A DNA stretch of 28,560 bases from a virus: IMG/VR virus record IMGVR_UViG_3300006846_000242, positions 1 through 28,560 of that record; one strand, 5' to 3'. A program made the translations under genes and the position numbers. Each line of letters opens with the position of its first letter. Positions within the stretch are counted from its first letter, which is position 1. Below are positions 21,671 to 28,435 of this stretch, one piece after another. The notes beneath the pieces are model-generated. The model made no database searches, had not been told where the DNA came from, and was given only the letters and a program-made list of their open reading frames with translations.

Positions 21671-21847
21671 CTACGCCTCCGTCCCATTCAAGGCGTCACG
21701 AGCGACCTGCGCGGCGAGAGGCCACGAGCCGGTCTGCTCCTCGTCAGCAACAGCGAGCAGTGCCCCCCGCAGCCGCTCGTTCTCGGCATCCTGCTCGCGT
21801 AGCAAGCGCCCAAGGCGCTCGACGGTGGACTCTCGCTCGACCCTCAC
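21671..21847 (-). CDS. 58-residue coiled-coil protein (duplicated family)
   Basis: This short gene was found by reading the gap between neighbours. GTG 21847 forms a GTGA overlap with the upstream stop; TAG at 21671-21673 adjoins the next ATG. The helical ESTVERLGRLLREQDAENERLRGALLAV (in part) and DALNGTEA end resemble the products at 25628-25825 and 25822-26052, which share the same charged helix then small helix order. Function unknown. Confidence 0.68.
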   Translation of the reverse strand: MRVERESTVERLGRLLREQDAENERLRGALLAVADEEQTGSWPLAAQVARDALNGTEA

Positions 21848-22092
21848 GGCCGCTCCCCGGTCGAAGCGGCCTTGATCGCAGCGACCATCCTGCGATGGTG
21901 CACGGCCACACTGCGATTCGGGATGGCACGCATCGCGTCAAGCGCCGCGTCGCGCAGCAGCGCGTCCTCGATGATCGCTAGGGCCAAGTCTGCGGCCTCC
22001 CGCGCGCTATCCCCAATCCCATGCAGCGTGCCGTGGTGGTTCTCCATCAACGCAGCGATGTCGTGCGCGATCTTCTCTCGAAGTTCAGCCAT
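21844..22092 (-). CDS. Helical protein, duplicated family (copy 1)
   Basis: This 82-residue protein is taken from ATG 22092, overlapping the next gene by 8 nt. It has a helix (LREKIAHDIAALMENHH), a segment ADLALAIIEDALLRDAALDAM and a final AAIKAAS. The last two parts are close to those of its upstream neighbour (22085-22390), so the genes are tandem duplicates. Function unknown. Confidence 0.72.
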   Translation of the reverse strand: MAELREKIAHDIAALMENHHGTLHGIGDSAREAADLALAIIEDALLRDAALDAMRAIPNRSVAVHHRRMVAAIKAASTGERP

Positions 22093-22390
22093 CGGTGGGC
22101 TCCCAGGTCGAAGCAGCCTCAATCGCCGCCCGCATCTGCTTGCGCGAGGCGTTCATCTCGCCTTCAAGACGGGCCTCCGTGCGTTGCTCGGCGGGCAACC
22201 AGCCGACTCGCTTACGCACCATCGCTCGGAGTGCCTCGTCGCTCAGCAGTGCGTCCTGCATCAACCCCAAGATCGCGTCGGCCGCTCGCTCGCACTCCAT
22301 AGCGTCGAAGTGCCCCTCGATCGACCGATCGCCAGCCTCGTCGAGCACGTCCATGATCGCCAGGCGGAGAGTGCCGCCACTGTCAGACAC
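22085..22390 (-). CDS. Helical protein, duplicated family (copy 2)
   Basis: This 101-residue protein starts at GTG 22390 behind GAGGAG. Shared elements with the following gene include ADAILGLMQDALLSDEALRAM and the C-terminal AAIEAAS. An extra stretch with basic and acidic residues lies between them (RKRVGWLPAEQRTEARLEGEM, in part). Function unknown. Confidence 0.72.
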   Translation of the reverse strand: MSDSGGTLRLAIMDVLDEAGDRSIEGHFDAMECERAADAILGLMQDALLSDEALRAMVRKRVGWLPAEQRTEARLEGEMNASRKQMRAAIEAASTWEPTDG

Positions 22391-22649
22391 CGGGCGTCTC
22401 CTCCACGTAGAGCACATCATCGGCGTTCGCTCGCGGCATGGCCTGCTGCAGCGCCTCGATGAGCTTGGGGATGTTCTCCGGGTCGACCGGAACCTGCTGG
22501 TAGTCGCCGTGCCACATGCGCTCGATGAACACCATGTACTGCGGGGCCGCGTAGACCTTGATCCCGTCGGGACTCACCGTCTGGACGTTGACGTTCTCGA
22601 TGCCCTCAAGGGGTGGTCGCCGGCCGTTCGTTCTATCGGGGAGCGGCAC
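22383..22649 (-). CDS. Hypothetical alpha/beta protein
   Basis: This 88-residue protein is taken from GTG 22649, with GAGG upstream and a 17-nt overlap with the MGDRGN gene. Its basic N-terminus is followed by a beta part (VNVQTVSPDGIKVYAAPQYMVFI) and a helix (IPKLIEALQQAM), then a DDVLYVEETPGV end. No family recognised. Confidence 0.7.
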   Translation of the reverse strand: MPLPDRTNGRRPPLEGIENVNVQTVSPDGIKVYAAPQYMVFIERMWHGDYQQVPVDPENIPKLIEALQQAMPRANADDVLYVEETPGV

Positions 22650-23076
22650 TCTCTGCCTCCGTGAGGTTGTCCCAGGTGCGCTCGGACGCGGCGGTGTAGT
22701 CCTCGAACGAGATTGTCGGGGCGTCGTCGAGCGCGGCAAATCCATGCTCGGCGTACGCCTTCTCCGTGATCCGCGCAAGAGCCTGGGCGCCCGGCAGGAG
22801 CACGAGCAAGTCGTACTCGTTGTCGTGCAAGCGTGAAGCGATCCCGAAGCCGGTCGCCCCGCCGCGCGCGGAGCCGACCAGCTCCTCGAACATGATCCGC
22901 GCGAGGTACTGACCGTCAGTCCAACGCTCACGGCCCCGCGTCAGGCCAGTGCGGACGATCTCGGGCAGGTCGTGGCCAGACCAGTGCCCGTAGAGGAAGA
23001 CTGCCTCGTGTGAGCCGATCTCCGGCTTGAGCCAGGACGGTTCCTCGCGGATGACGATGTTGCCTCGGTCGCCCAT
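22633..23076 (-). CDS. Conserved phage protein (MGDRGN type)
   Basis: This 147-residue protein begins at ATG 23076 (shares TGATG). It opens with MGDRGNIVIRE and then AVFLYGHWSGHDLPEIVR, a signature I know from a widespread phage hypothetical family that begins M-G-x-R-(G/A)-N and has a YxHWxG motif. The middle is helical (YLARIMFEELVGS), and the C-terminus acidic. Its function is unknown to me; it is a useful marker for a phage-type accessory region. Confidence 0.78.
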   Translation of the reverse strand: MGDRGNIVIREEPSWLKPEIGSHEAVFLYGHWSGHDLPEIVRTGLTRGRERWTDGQYLARIMFEELVGSARGGATGFGIASRLHDNEYDLLVLLPGAQALARITEKAYAEHGFAALDDAPTISFEDYTAASERTWDNLTEAESAAPR

Positions 23077-23186
23077 CAGCTCCTCCGTTCGGTTCTCGAA
23101 ATCTCACTTTGCATTGCTACCTCCTGGATCAGTTCGTCGACCAGCCCGCCCGCCCGGATGTGCAGGTTGCCGCTGAGCCCGATCAT
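23076..23186 (-). CDS. 36-residue protein, unknown
   Basis: This short gene is supported by coupling on both sides: ATG 23186 overlaps the upstream stop as ATGA, and its TGA shares TGATG with the next gene. The product has the helix GGLVDELIQEVAM and a basic, Arg-rich end. No domain recognised. GGAGC lies before the following start, inside this gene. Confidence 0.55.
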   Translation of the reverse strand: MIGLSGNLHIRAGGLVDELIQEVAMQSEISRTERRS

Positions 23187-23392
23187 TCGCTCTCCATGTA
23201 GTCGCGCAACTCCTGGACGTTGCGGTCCTCGATTGCCTCGCGCCCGTCGAGCGAGTGGTGCACGACGATCCACCCGTCCCCATCCTCGGACGTGACAAGC
23301 TCCGTGTCGGGGCCGCAGACGCAGTCCCCTTCGGTGTCGTGCGCCACTAGGTCGCTGGTCGGCACAACGTGAACGCTGCGGTCCCGACTCAT
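23183..23392 (-). CDS. Small protein with CVCG motif
   Basis: This 69-residue protein has ATG 23392 (ATGA overlap). It has beta-like segments (SVHVVPTSDLVAHDTE, WIVVHHSLDG), one CVCG pair (28 and 30) and an acidic helix at the end (VQELRDYMESE). Function unknown. Confidence 0.68.
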   Translation of the reverse strand: MSRDRSVHVVPTSDLVAHDTEGDCVCGPDTELVTSEDGDGWIVVHHSLDGREAIEDRNVQELRDYMESE

Positions 23393-23631
23393 CGCAGGTC
23401 GCCCTTGCGGCCCCAAGAACGGTGCAGCCCGCACCACTCGCAGCGTTCGAGGTAGCCACCATCGGGCTCTAGCGGCCCGTATGTCCGCGTGTGGTGGAGG
23501 CTGAAGCGGTGCAGCAGCCGCGACCACACCCGATAGCGGAACCCCCTCCACCACCAGCGCAGCGCGATCAGCCGCTCTCGAAGGTCGCTCGGTCTTGGGA
23601 TCTGGGACTCGCTACGGCTCAGATGGGTCAT
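23389..23631 (-). CDS. Basic protein with C-terminal CxxC
   Basis: This 80-residue protein is counted from ATG 23631 (ATGA overlap). It is strongly basic, with Arg/Trp-rich helices (RERLIALRWWWRGFRYRVWSR) and a CEWCG pair (C64 and C67) near the end. The amphipathic, aromatic-basic helix could interact with membranes or nucleic acid. Function unknown. Confidence 0.68.
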   Translation of the reverse strand: MTHLSRSESQIPRPSDLRERLIALRWWWRGFRYRVWSRLLHRFSLHHTRTYGPLEPDGGYLERCEWCGLHRSWGRKGDLR

Positions 23632-23813
23632 CCGATGCGCTTCCAGTCCTCGACGGCATCGCAGATCTCCAGCGCGTACTCGACCGCCTGCTGCGGCGTG
23701 TCGTGCTCGTCGCACTCGACTTGCTGCACCGTCTTGTATTCGCCCAAGTCCTCCTGAGTCATTGCGTCGATGACGCGAGCGATAAGCACGATGTTGCGTC
23801 GATGCAGGCTCAT
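23628..23813 (-). CDS. Small alpha/beta protein, unknown
   Basis: This 61-residue protein is taken from ATG 23813 (ATGA overlap). Its pattern is beta (RNIVLIARVIDAM), then EYKTVQQVECDEHDTPQQAVEYALEI (in part) with a helix at the end. Function unknown. Confidence 0.66.
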   Translation of the reverse strand: MSLHRRNIVLIARVIDAMTQEDLGEYKTVQQVECDEHDTPQQAVEYALEICDAVEDWKRIG

Positions 23814-23998
23814 TCGCCCTCGATTCGCAGCCCACGGCGCCGACATTCCTCATAGGCCGCCTCGCGGTCGATGGCTTCTAGGGGCGTCTTGTCGCGGACA
23901 CTGACCGTGCACCAGCCCGTTGAGTGGGGGCGTAGGTGCTGGGCGCAGTAGACCCACTCGCCCATGCTGCGGTCGTCGGTTTGCTGGGGCTGGGTCAT
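23810..23998 (-). CDS. Small protein, unknown
   Basis: This 62-residue protein is read from ATG 23998, which gives an ATGA overlap; the longer in-frame extension is antisense to nothing but lies wholly inside the upstream gene. It has a WVYCAQHLRPHSTGWCTV segment (C19 and C30, H22) and a charged C-terminal helix (EAIDREAAYEECRRRG). Function unknown. Confidence 0.66.
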   Translation of the reverse strand: MTQPQQTDDRSMGEWVYCAQHLRPHSTGWCTVSVRDKTPLEAIDREAAYEECRRRGLRIEGE

Positions 23999-24243
23999 CG
24001 GTTCTCCCACGCAATCGAGTCGACTGCTGCTGCAGGAATCGACGTCGGCTCGTACAACGGCTCCCACTCGTGCGTACCGGCGTCCTCGTCAATCGCGAGG
24101 AACTCGCAGTCCAAGCCCATGTGAATCCACGCACCGTCAAGCTCGATCTCGCCTCGGTATCCGGGATGGCCCCAGCCACGCTCAGGCACCGGCCCAACGT
24201 ACACCCGGGCACGTCCGGTTCTGGGCTCGATGGAAGGCGTCAC
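23995..24243 (-). CDS. Small beta-rich protein, unknown
   Basis: This 82-residue protein starts at GTG 24243, which overlaps the upstream TGA as GTGA and has GGAGCAGGAA upstream. It is beta-rich (ARVYVGPVPERGW, GEIELDGAWIHMGLDCEFLAI) with an acidic mid-part. Function unknown. Confidence 0.68.
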   Translation of the reverse strand: MTPSIEPRTGRARVYVGPVPERGWGHPGYRGEIELDGAWIHMGLDCEFLAIDEDAGTHEWEPLYEPTSIPAAAVDSIAWENR

Positions 24244-24422
24244 AGGTTCCTGCTCCAATGGTCGCGAGGGGCGTACGACAGACGCCAACGACCGAGCTGC
24301 ACCACTCGCAAACCACGACTGCGCAGGAGGTCGATGCTCGCCACGTCCAAGTCAGGGTGGATACGAAACAGCTCCAGCCCGCCCATGCGCCAACAGCCGT
24401 GTCTGGGCTTGGTGGAACTCAT
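24240..24422 (-). CDS. Small protein, unknown
   Basis: This 60-residue protein has ATG 24422 (ATGA overlap). It is basic with alternating beta and helical segments (GLELFRIHPDLDVASIDLL, RVVQLGRWRLSYAP). Function unknown. Confidence 0.62.
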   Translation of the reverse strand: MSSTKPRHGCWRMGGLELFRIHPDLDVASIDLLRSRGLRVVQLGRWRLSYAPRDHWSRNL

Positions 24423-24601
24423 CGCCCGTCACGCTCCTCGACGTGGAAGGCGTCCTCGGTCGTGTCGATCACCTCAGCGATGTCGCGAGAACCACCCTCT
24501 CGAACATGCTGGACGGCCTCACGCATCGAGGTCGCTTCGACAGGGACCTTCCACCCGATCGTCTCACGCCAGTAGACGAGGTAGGTCTTGGTGAAGGCCA
24601 T
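24419..24601 (-). CDS. Small protein, unknown
   Basis: This 60-residue protein has ATG 24601 (TGATG). It opens with a beta strand (KTYLVYWRETIGWKVPVEA), then a helix (MREAVQHVREGG) and a beta end (AEVIDTTEDAFHVEE). This resembles a small ferredoxin-like or PII-like half-fold, but no family is recognised. Confidence 0.66.
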   Translation of the reverse strand: MAFTKTYLVYWRETIGWKVPVEATSMREAVQHVREGGSRDIAEVIDTTEDAFHVEERDGR

Positions 24602-24792
24602 CAGTCTCCACCTTCCATCGCGACCACGACCTCGGCGTAGGCGACCTTCCCGCGCGGACTGGTTGGGTCAGGCCCAAGTCCGTTCATCCACCGAACGACC
24701 GCAAGCACCCTTCCCGCCTCGTCGTTCGGAACACTGTCTCCGTTCGCGAGACGCTCGTGAATCTCGAGGATCTCGCTTGTCGTTGGCTGCAT
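24601..24792 (-). CDS. Small helical protein, unknown
   Basis: This 63-residue protein begins at ATG 24792 (TGATG). It carries two helices (SEILEIHERLANGDSV and GRVLAVVRWMNGLG) and a hydrophobic end (VAYAEVVVAMEGGD). Function unknown. Confidence 0.65.
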   Translation of the reverse strand: MQPTTSEILEIHERLANGDSVPNDEAGRVLAVVRWMNGLGPDPTSPRGKVAYAEVVVAMEGGD

Positions 24793-25070
24793 CAGTCGTC
24801 GTCCTCTGTGTCCGTGGTGGACTCGCGAAGCTGCTCCTCCGCGACCTGGCAGCTCGCACGCATCATCCCCAAGGCGGTCCAGATCATCGGAGAGTTCGTC
24901 CCGTCATGGCCACCACCAGCCCTATGCGCCAAGTACCGCGTGTCGTCAGGCCCAGCGACGTCGATCGTGAGGCACCAGCCAACCGCGAGCTCGTCATCGC
25001 CGAGGTACAGCCGCAGCGCCTCATGGACCGCCTGCTGCGCATCAGAGCCGTCTCGTTCAGGAAGCGGCAT
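24792..25070 (-). CDS. Hypothetical protein, unknown
   Basis: This 92-residue protein has ATG 25070, overlapping the upstream gene by 14 nt. A helix (DAQQAVHEALRLYLGDDELAVGW) precedes a beta part (CLTIDVAGPDDTRYLAHR); the C-terminus is helical then very acidic (TTDTEDDD). Function unknown. Confidence 0.68.
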   Translation of the reverse strand: MPLPERDGSDAQQAVHEALRLYLGDDELAVGWCLTIDVAGPDDTRYLAHRAGGGHDGTNSPMIWTALGMMRASCQVAEEQLRESTTDTEDDD

Positions 25071-25452
25071 CGATCGCCTCTATCCCGTGGTCGGTGGCGT
25101 AGATGTAGAACCAGCCGAGCAGATCGCACGCTCGTCCGTCGTCATCCCAGCTCATGCGGTAGGGGATGCTCGAAGGGTTGCCGTCACGCTGGCGCTCGAT
25201 GCGGCTGACGTGGCCTGTCAGCTCAGGGTGACGGCGGTGACGCACGCGGGTGCCCGGCTGCAGCAGCGCGCTTGATCCGTCACTGTGAACCACCCACGAG
25301 GCCAGGCACGTCGGGCCCTCAGGGTGAGGCTCGATTGCGCAGACTTCCCAGCGGTCCTCTCCGGGGAGTTGCATGATGCGTGGCGTACCGCCGCGCTTCT
25401 CGACTAATGCTGCGGCCAGCTCGTGGAGCTTGTCGGCTTGCGCTGAAGACAT
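25057..25452 (-). CDS. Hypothetical protein with SH3/KOW-like centre
   Basis: This 131-residue protein shares TGATG at its start (25452). The N-terminus is helical (KLHELAAALVEKRGG). The centre (QPGTRVRHRRHPELTGHVSRIE, in part) is a G-x-R-V-x-H pattern typical of small SH3-like barrels. A WYI/GWFYIYATDHG segment ends it. Function unknown. Confidence 0.7.
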   Translation of the reverse strand: MSSAQADKLHELAAALVEKRGGTPRIMQLPGEDRWEVCAIEPHPEGPTCLASWVVHSDGSSALLQPGTRVRHRRHPELTGHVSRIERQRDGNPSSIPYRMSWDDDGRACDLLGWFYIYATDHGIEAIDAAS

Positions 25453-25628
25453 CAGCCGTTCACCACCTTGCGCTGTAGATCGACCTCGAAGACTGTGTCG
25501 GGCTCGCCGTCCTCGATGTAGCCCGTCGTCTCAAGGATGTGCTCCAAGCCGTCCTCGAACGCCGCCTCCCAGCACTCGTCCTCGTGGTTGAGCTTGAGCA
25601 CGAATGTGTAGTGGATCTCGCGAGACAT
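25452..25628 (-). CDS. 58-residue acidic protein, unknown
   Basis: This short gene begins at ATG 25628, whose first base is the last base of the upstream TGA (TGATG), and ends with TGATG to the next. The product has alternating beta and helix (EIHYTFVLKLNHEDECWEAAFEDGL, in part; TVFEVDLQRKVV) and many acidic residues. It looks like a compact beta-alpha-beta domain. Function unknown. Confidence 0.68.
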   Translation of the reverse strand: MSREIHYTFVLKLNHEDECWEAAFEDGLEHILETTGYIEDGEPDTVFEVDLQRKVVNG

Positions 25629-25825
25629 CAGTCAGCCTTCCTTGAGAGGGCGGCACTCGCTGTCTCGCGCATCACGTCCGCGCAGTCACCTGCGAAGACC
25701 GCGTGGCAAGGCAGCTCAGGCGTCTCGCCGTGGTCACGGATACTCTCCAGCGCCTCGCGGTAGCGATCACGCTCGGCCTCGACCTCGTGAAGGCGACGGA
25801 GCGTTCCTACGCCGTAATCGATCAC
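25628..25825 (-). CDS. Small coiled-coil protein (duplicated family)
   Basis: This 65-residue protein begins at ATG 25825. A charged helix (RRLHEVEAERDRYREALESI) is followed by a C-terminal segment with an ADVMRETASAALS helix. Two further array products (21671-21847 and 25822-26052) share this order, marking a duplicated family. Function unknown. Confidence 0.68.
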   Translation of the reverse strand: MIDYGVGTLRRLHEVEAERDRYREALESIRDHGETPELPCHAVFAGDCADVMRETASAALSRKAD

Positions 25826-26052
25826 GGCCGCTCCTCCGAGAGAGCCGCCCGAGCGAGGTTTCCCGCGATCTCTAGCGGTCCGGGAAACGTGTCAGAGATC
25901 TCCTCCAGCGTCTCGCGGTAGCGGGCACACTCGGCGGCGATGTCCTCCGCCGCCACAGACCCGTACGTGCGGCCACACGGACAGGTCGCGAAGTCGAAGG
26001 GGCTGAACCATGTCGCGCACTTCTCGCACTGGATGTCGTGAGAGCGCCCCAC
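25822..26052 (-). CDS. Zinc-ribbon plus coiled-coil protein (duplicated family)
   Basis: This 76-residue protein is taken from GTG 26052, which has GAGGAG seven nucleotides upstream and fits the genes on both sides; a longer in-frame reading runs into the upstream gene. Residues 9-25 hold a zinc-ribbon-like CEKCATWF...CPCG set (C9, C12, C23, C25). The remainder (ARYRETLEEISDTFPG, LEIAGNLARAALSEE) matches the family of 25628-25825. It appears to be a fusion of a zinc ribbon to that helical unit. Confidence 0.7.
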   Translation of the reverse strand: MGRSHDIQCEKCATWFSPFDFATCPCGRTYGSVAAEDIAAECARYRETLEEISDTFPGPLEIAGNLARAALSEERP

Positions 26053-26053
26053 G

Positions 26054-26326
26054 TCAATGCTCCTCACTCGTGTTCGAGAGCCCGGTCCTGAGCGTGTCAG
26101 CGACACCACAGAGATGCGCCGCCACCTCGCTAGGACTCCCAGCCGTCAGGCGGCCAGCTGTCGCCTGCAGCTCATCGATCGTCCTGAGAAGCAACTCGCG
26201 GTAACGATTCGCTCGAGCATCCGCCTTGCGCTTGAGCTCGACCTGCTGGTCGTGGTTGGCCTTCCACTGCTTGACCTCTCCGGCCAGCCTCGAGCGCTTC
26301 TCCATGTAGTGGTCGATCTCGCTCAC
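26054..26326 (-). CDS. Coiled-coil protein, unknown
   Basis: This 90-residue protein starts at GTG 26326 with GAGGAG six nucleotides upstream. A long charged helix is evident (MEKRSRLAGEVKQWKANHDQ and KRKADARANRYRELLLRTIDEL). The end has a short helix (EVAAHLCGVADTL). Parts of it (NRYRELLLRTIDEL) resemble the duplicated family nearby. Function unknown. Confidence 0.68.
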   Translation of the reverse strand: MSEIDHYMEKRSRLAGEVKQWKANHDQQVELKRKADARANRYRELLLRTIDELQATAGRLTAGSPSEVAAHLCGVADTLRTGLSNTSEEH

Positions 26327-26351
26327 GGTCGCTCCTCACTCTCAGCGACAG

Positions 26352-26930
26352 TCATGCCGCGACCTCCATCGCGTCCTGCGGCATCGTCGAGCACCACGAC
26401 TCCCACGCCCTCGTGACCGCCCCGGTGCCCGGGTACATGTCGACCAACTGGTCCTCCGGGCGACATCCGGCCATCTCGAACGCCCACCAGCAGACCTTCT
26501 CGGGCTTCGCTCCGGCAAGCCCGCGCTTGAGCGTGATCGGCTCCATGATGAAGTCGCGCAGAGGCTTCACGAGCCCGCCGACACGGGGCTTGCGTGCAGC
26601 CCTGACGATCACCGGCTCCCAAGCGTAGGCGACCGGGACGTTGCGCTTGAACGCGGCGAACGGCTTGCACCACGCCGCGATCCGCACATCCTCGGGAAGC
26701 CAGCCCTCGCGCTCCATGAGTCGCAGGCCAGGGACGTGGGTGTGCAGCACCCACCCGTCGCACATGTGCTCTAGCGCCTGGATCAGCGAGTGGTGATTGA
26801 CCTCGCCCGCATAGTCCGGGTGGTCCTTGTAGTGCTTCTCGGACTGGCCGGGGTACGGCGGGTCGGCGTAACCGATCCGCAAAGCATCGACCGCCGTCTG
26901 ACGAGCAGACACGGAATCCTCAAGAGGCAT
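26352..26930 (-). CDS. DPPY-type DNA methyltransferase (putative adenine)
   Basis: This 192-residue protein starts at ATG 26930, six bases after the stop of the ParB-like gene. It contains DPPY at residues 23-26 (catalytic motif IV of amino-methyltransferases) near the N-terminus and DMYPGTGAVTRAW at about 164-176, an FxGxG-like cofactor-binding motif I near the C-terminus. That motif order is typical of a permuted N6-adenine or N4-cytosine methyltransferase. A segment KPEKVCWWAFEMAG precedes motif I, as in phage methylases. It may protect phage DNA from host restriction. Neighbours are a DGQHR-like protein and no restriction nuclease. Confidence 0.82.
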   Translation of the reverse strand: MPLEDSVSARQTAVDALRIGYADPPYPGQSEKHYKDHPDYAGEVNHHSLIQALEHMCDGWVLHTHVPGLRLMEREGWLPEDVRIAAWCKPFAAFKRNVPVAYAWEPVIVRAARKPRVGGLVKPLRDFIMEPITLKRGLAGAKPEKVCWWAFEMAGCRPEDQLVDMYPGTGAVTRAWESWCSTMPQDAMEVAA

Positions 26931-26936
26931 GTCGCT

Positions 26937-27911
26937 TCAGCCCCGCCGGACTCGCCGCGATGGACCTAGGTTCTTGTTCCAATGGTTGAGCAGGTCGTCG
27001 GTCTTGTCCTGCTGCGTGGTGTGATGCAGGTACCGCTGGAACTGGAAGGTCGGCATGTGCGAGATCCACCGGTCGCGATCGGCCGGCTGCAGGCGTGCGT
27101 TGCGTCGGAACACCCACATCGCAGTCGCACCGATCGCCTGGATCGCTCCAGGCTTGAATGCCAGCGGGTTTGACTGCTTGTCACCAAAGCACTGGATTAG
27201 GGGTGCTAGCTCGTCTGCGCGACCGCGATCCCAGAGCGCTTCCATGTTCTTCTTATAGGACGCGGCCTGGCCCTCAACGTTGAAGACATAGCGCAGCAGG
27301 AGTTGATACGCAGAGTACGGGCTTATTCTTGTCTTCGATGTTCGATTCGCTGAGACGATGGGCGCCCAAGGGTTAGCGTTGTCGATAACCGCTTCCTGGA
27401 CGTAGCGCGCGACCGGATCAGTACCTGCGAGCGTCAGAATGTCGGGGGCAACGCGGCGCGCGGCGCGCTGCGAAAGGAACATGCTGCGGCGCTGGTTCTT
27501 GTCGAGCCGTTGAACGGTCGCCCACAGCGGAATCCGCGCAAGGATTGCGCCGCCCATGCGATGCTGCCCGTCCACGCCCCATAGGTTGTTGTGCCCATCG
27601 AGGGCCAGCGACACAGGCGGGAGAATCTCGCCCTTCAGCAGGCTGTCGCGGACCGCACGAGCGTTCTTAACGTTGAAATCGCGCTGGTAGCCTACGATCT
27701 GTCCGTTGACGCTGACGACGTCGATCTTGACGGTCAGCAGCTCCTCGGGACTCATCAGCACGAGCCCTTCGGTAACCGCTGGCTTGCGCGGCTTCATGCC
27801 CTCAAGTGCATGGGGAAGCTCAACGCCGTTGAGGTGGCGCGCCTTGTCAGCGGCGGTGGTGTAGATCCGCTCGTCCTTAAGCAGGTCGTACATGGTGACG
27901 ACGTTGCTCAT
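26937..27911 (-). CDS. DGQHR/ParB-like domain protein
   Basis: This 324-residue protein uses ATG 27911, with AGGGGGA upstream and an ATGA overlap; an earlier in-frame start extends into the upstream gene. Residues about 60-120 show the ParB/DndB-type core: YQRDFNVKNARAVRDSLLKGEILPPVSLAL (in part) and the hallmark VDGQHRMGG at 113-121. The C-terminal 200 residues are helical, with no second nuclease. DGQHR proteins act in phosphorothioation (DndB) and in phage/plasmid loci. Beside a methyltransferase, it may recognise or regulate modified DNA. Function is inferred. Confidence 0.78.
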   Translation of the reverse strand: MSNVVTMYDLLKDERIYTTAADKARHLNGVELPHALEGMKPRKPAVTEGLVLMSPEELLTVKIDVVSVNGQIVGYQRDFNVKNARAVRDSLLKGEILPPVSLALDGHNNLWGVDGQHRMGGAILARIPLWATVQRLDKNQRRSMFLSQRAARRVAPDILTLAGTDPVARYVQEAVIDNANPWAPIVSANRTSKTRISPYSAYQLLLRYVFNVEGQAASYKKNMEALWDRGRADELAPLIQCFGDKQSNPLAFKPGAIQAIGATAMWVFRRNARLQPADRDRWISHMPTFQFQRYLHHTTQQDKTDDLLNHWNKNLGPSRRVRRG

Positions 27912-28435
27912 CGAAAATCCCCCTTCAAGGGCTTGTCGGCGCGTACGCGCTGGCCACATGCTGGGCAGCTGGTGTATGGCGGGTCAGGTTTTGCTTCGGG
28001 CTCGCGGTACTGCTGGACGATCTGCTGGACCGCTTTCGCCGTCGGCTTGCCATCATGATTGTCAACGGCTTCCTGCCAGGCGGCACGGAGCTTGTCGGGC
28101 TCCTCACGTAATGGAGCCAGCTCACGAGCTACCGCCTCCGATTCCGGTGTTACATCTGTAACACTCGCAAGAGAAACGACCTCTGCGGCGGCGATCAGTT
28201 GTCGTGCACGACTCGCCACGAACCCCCAGCGCTCCTGGCAGTAGTCCTCAAAGCGGTCATGTGCATCGCGGTAAAGCCGCGCATCGCGGATCTCAGCCAA
28301 CGCGTGACCAACCTCGACGAAAGTGCGCATCCCGCGGTCGATCGTCGCCTCCAGCGCGCTGAGACGCTCAGCCTCGGTCGTGGTGAGCTCCAACACAACA
28401 GTCTCCGTTTGGTCGGTCATTTCAGGCCCACTCAT
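27908..28435 (-). CDS. Zinc-ribbon protein of phage replication/regulation type
   Basis: This 175-residue protein is taken from ATG 28435 (MSGPEMTDQ), with GGGAG seven nucleotides upstream; it overlaps the integrase by 14 nt. The centre (FVEVGHALAEIRDARLYRDAHDRFEDYCQERWGFVASRARQLI, in part) is a pattern common in phage and plasmid proteins, where a YxxF-x-DYCxxxWGF motif is followed by a helix-turn-helix-like part. The C-terminus ends in a CPACG zinc-ribbon half-site. I infer DNA binding; the function is unknown. Confidence 0.72.
   Translation of the reverse strand: MSGPEMTDQTETVVLELTTTEAERLSALEATIDRGMRTFVEVGHALAEIRDARLYRDAHDRFEDYCQERWGFVASRARQLIAAAEVVSLASVTDVTPESEAVARELAPLREEPDKLRAAWQEAVDNHDGKPTAKAVQQIVQQYREPEAKPDPPYTSCPACGQRVRADKPLKGDFR

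Noticed and set aside
26323-26351. 10-codon reading frame between the methyltransferase and the next gene
   Set aside because: Has an ATG overlapping the upstream stop, but the true SD and GTG start of the next gene lie inside it, so it is not needed.
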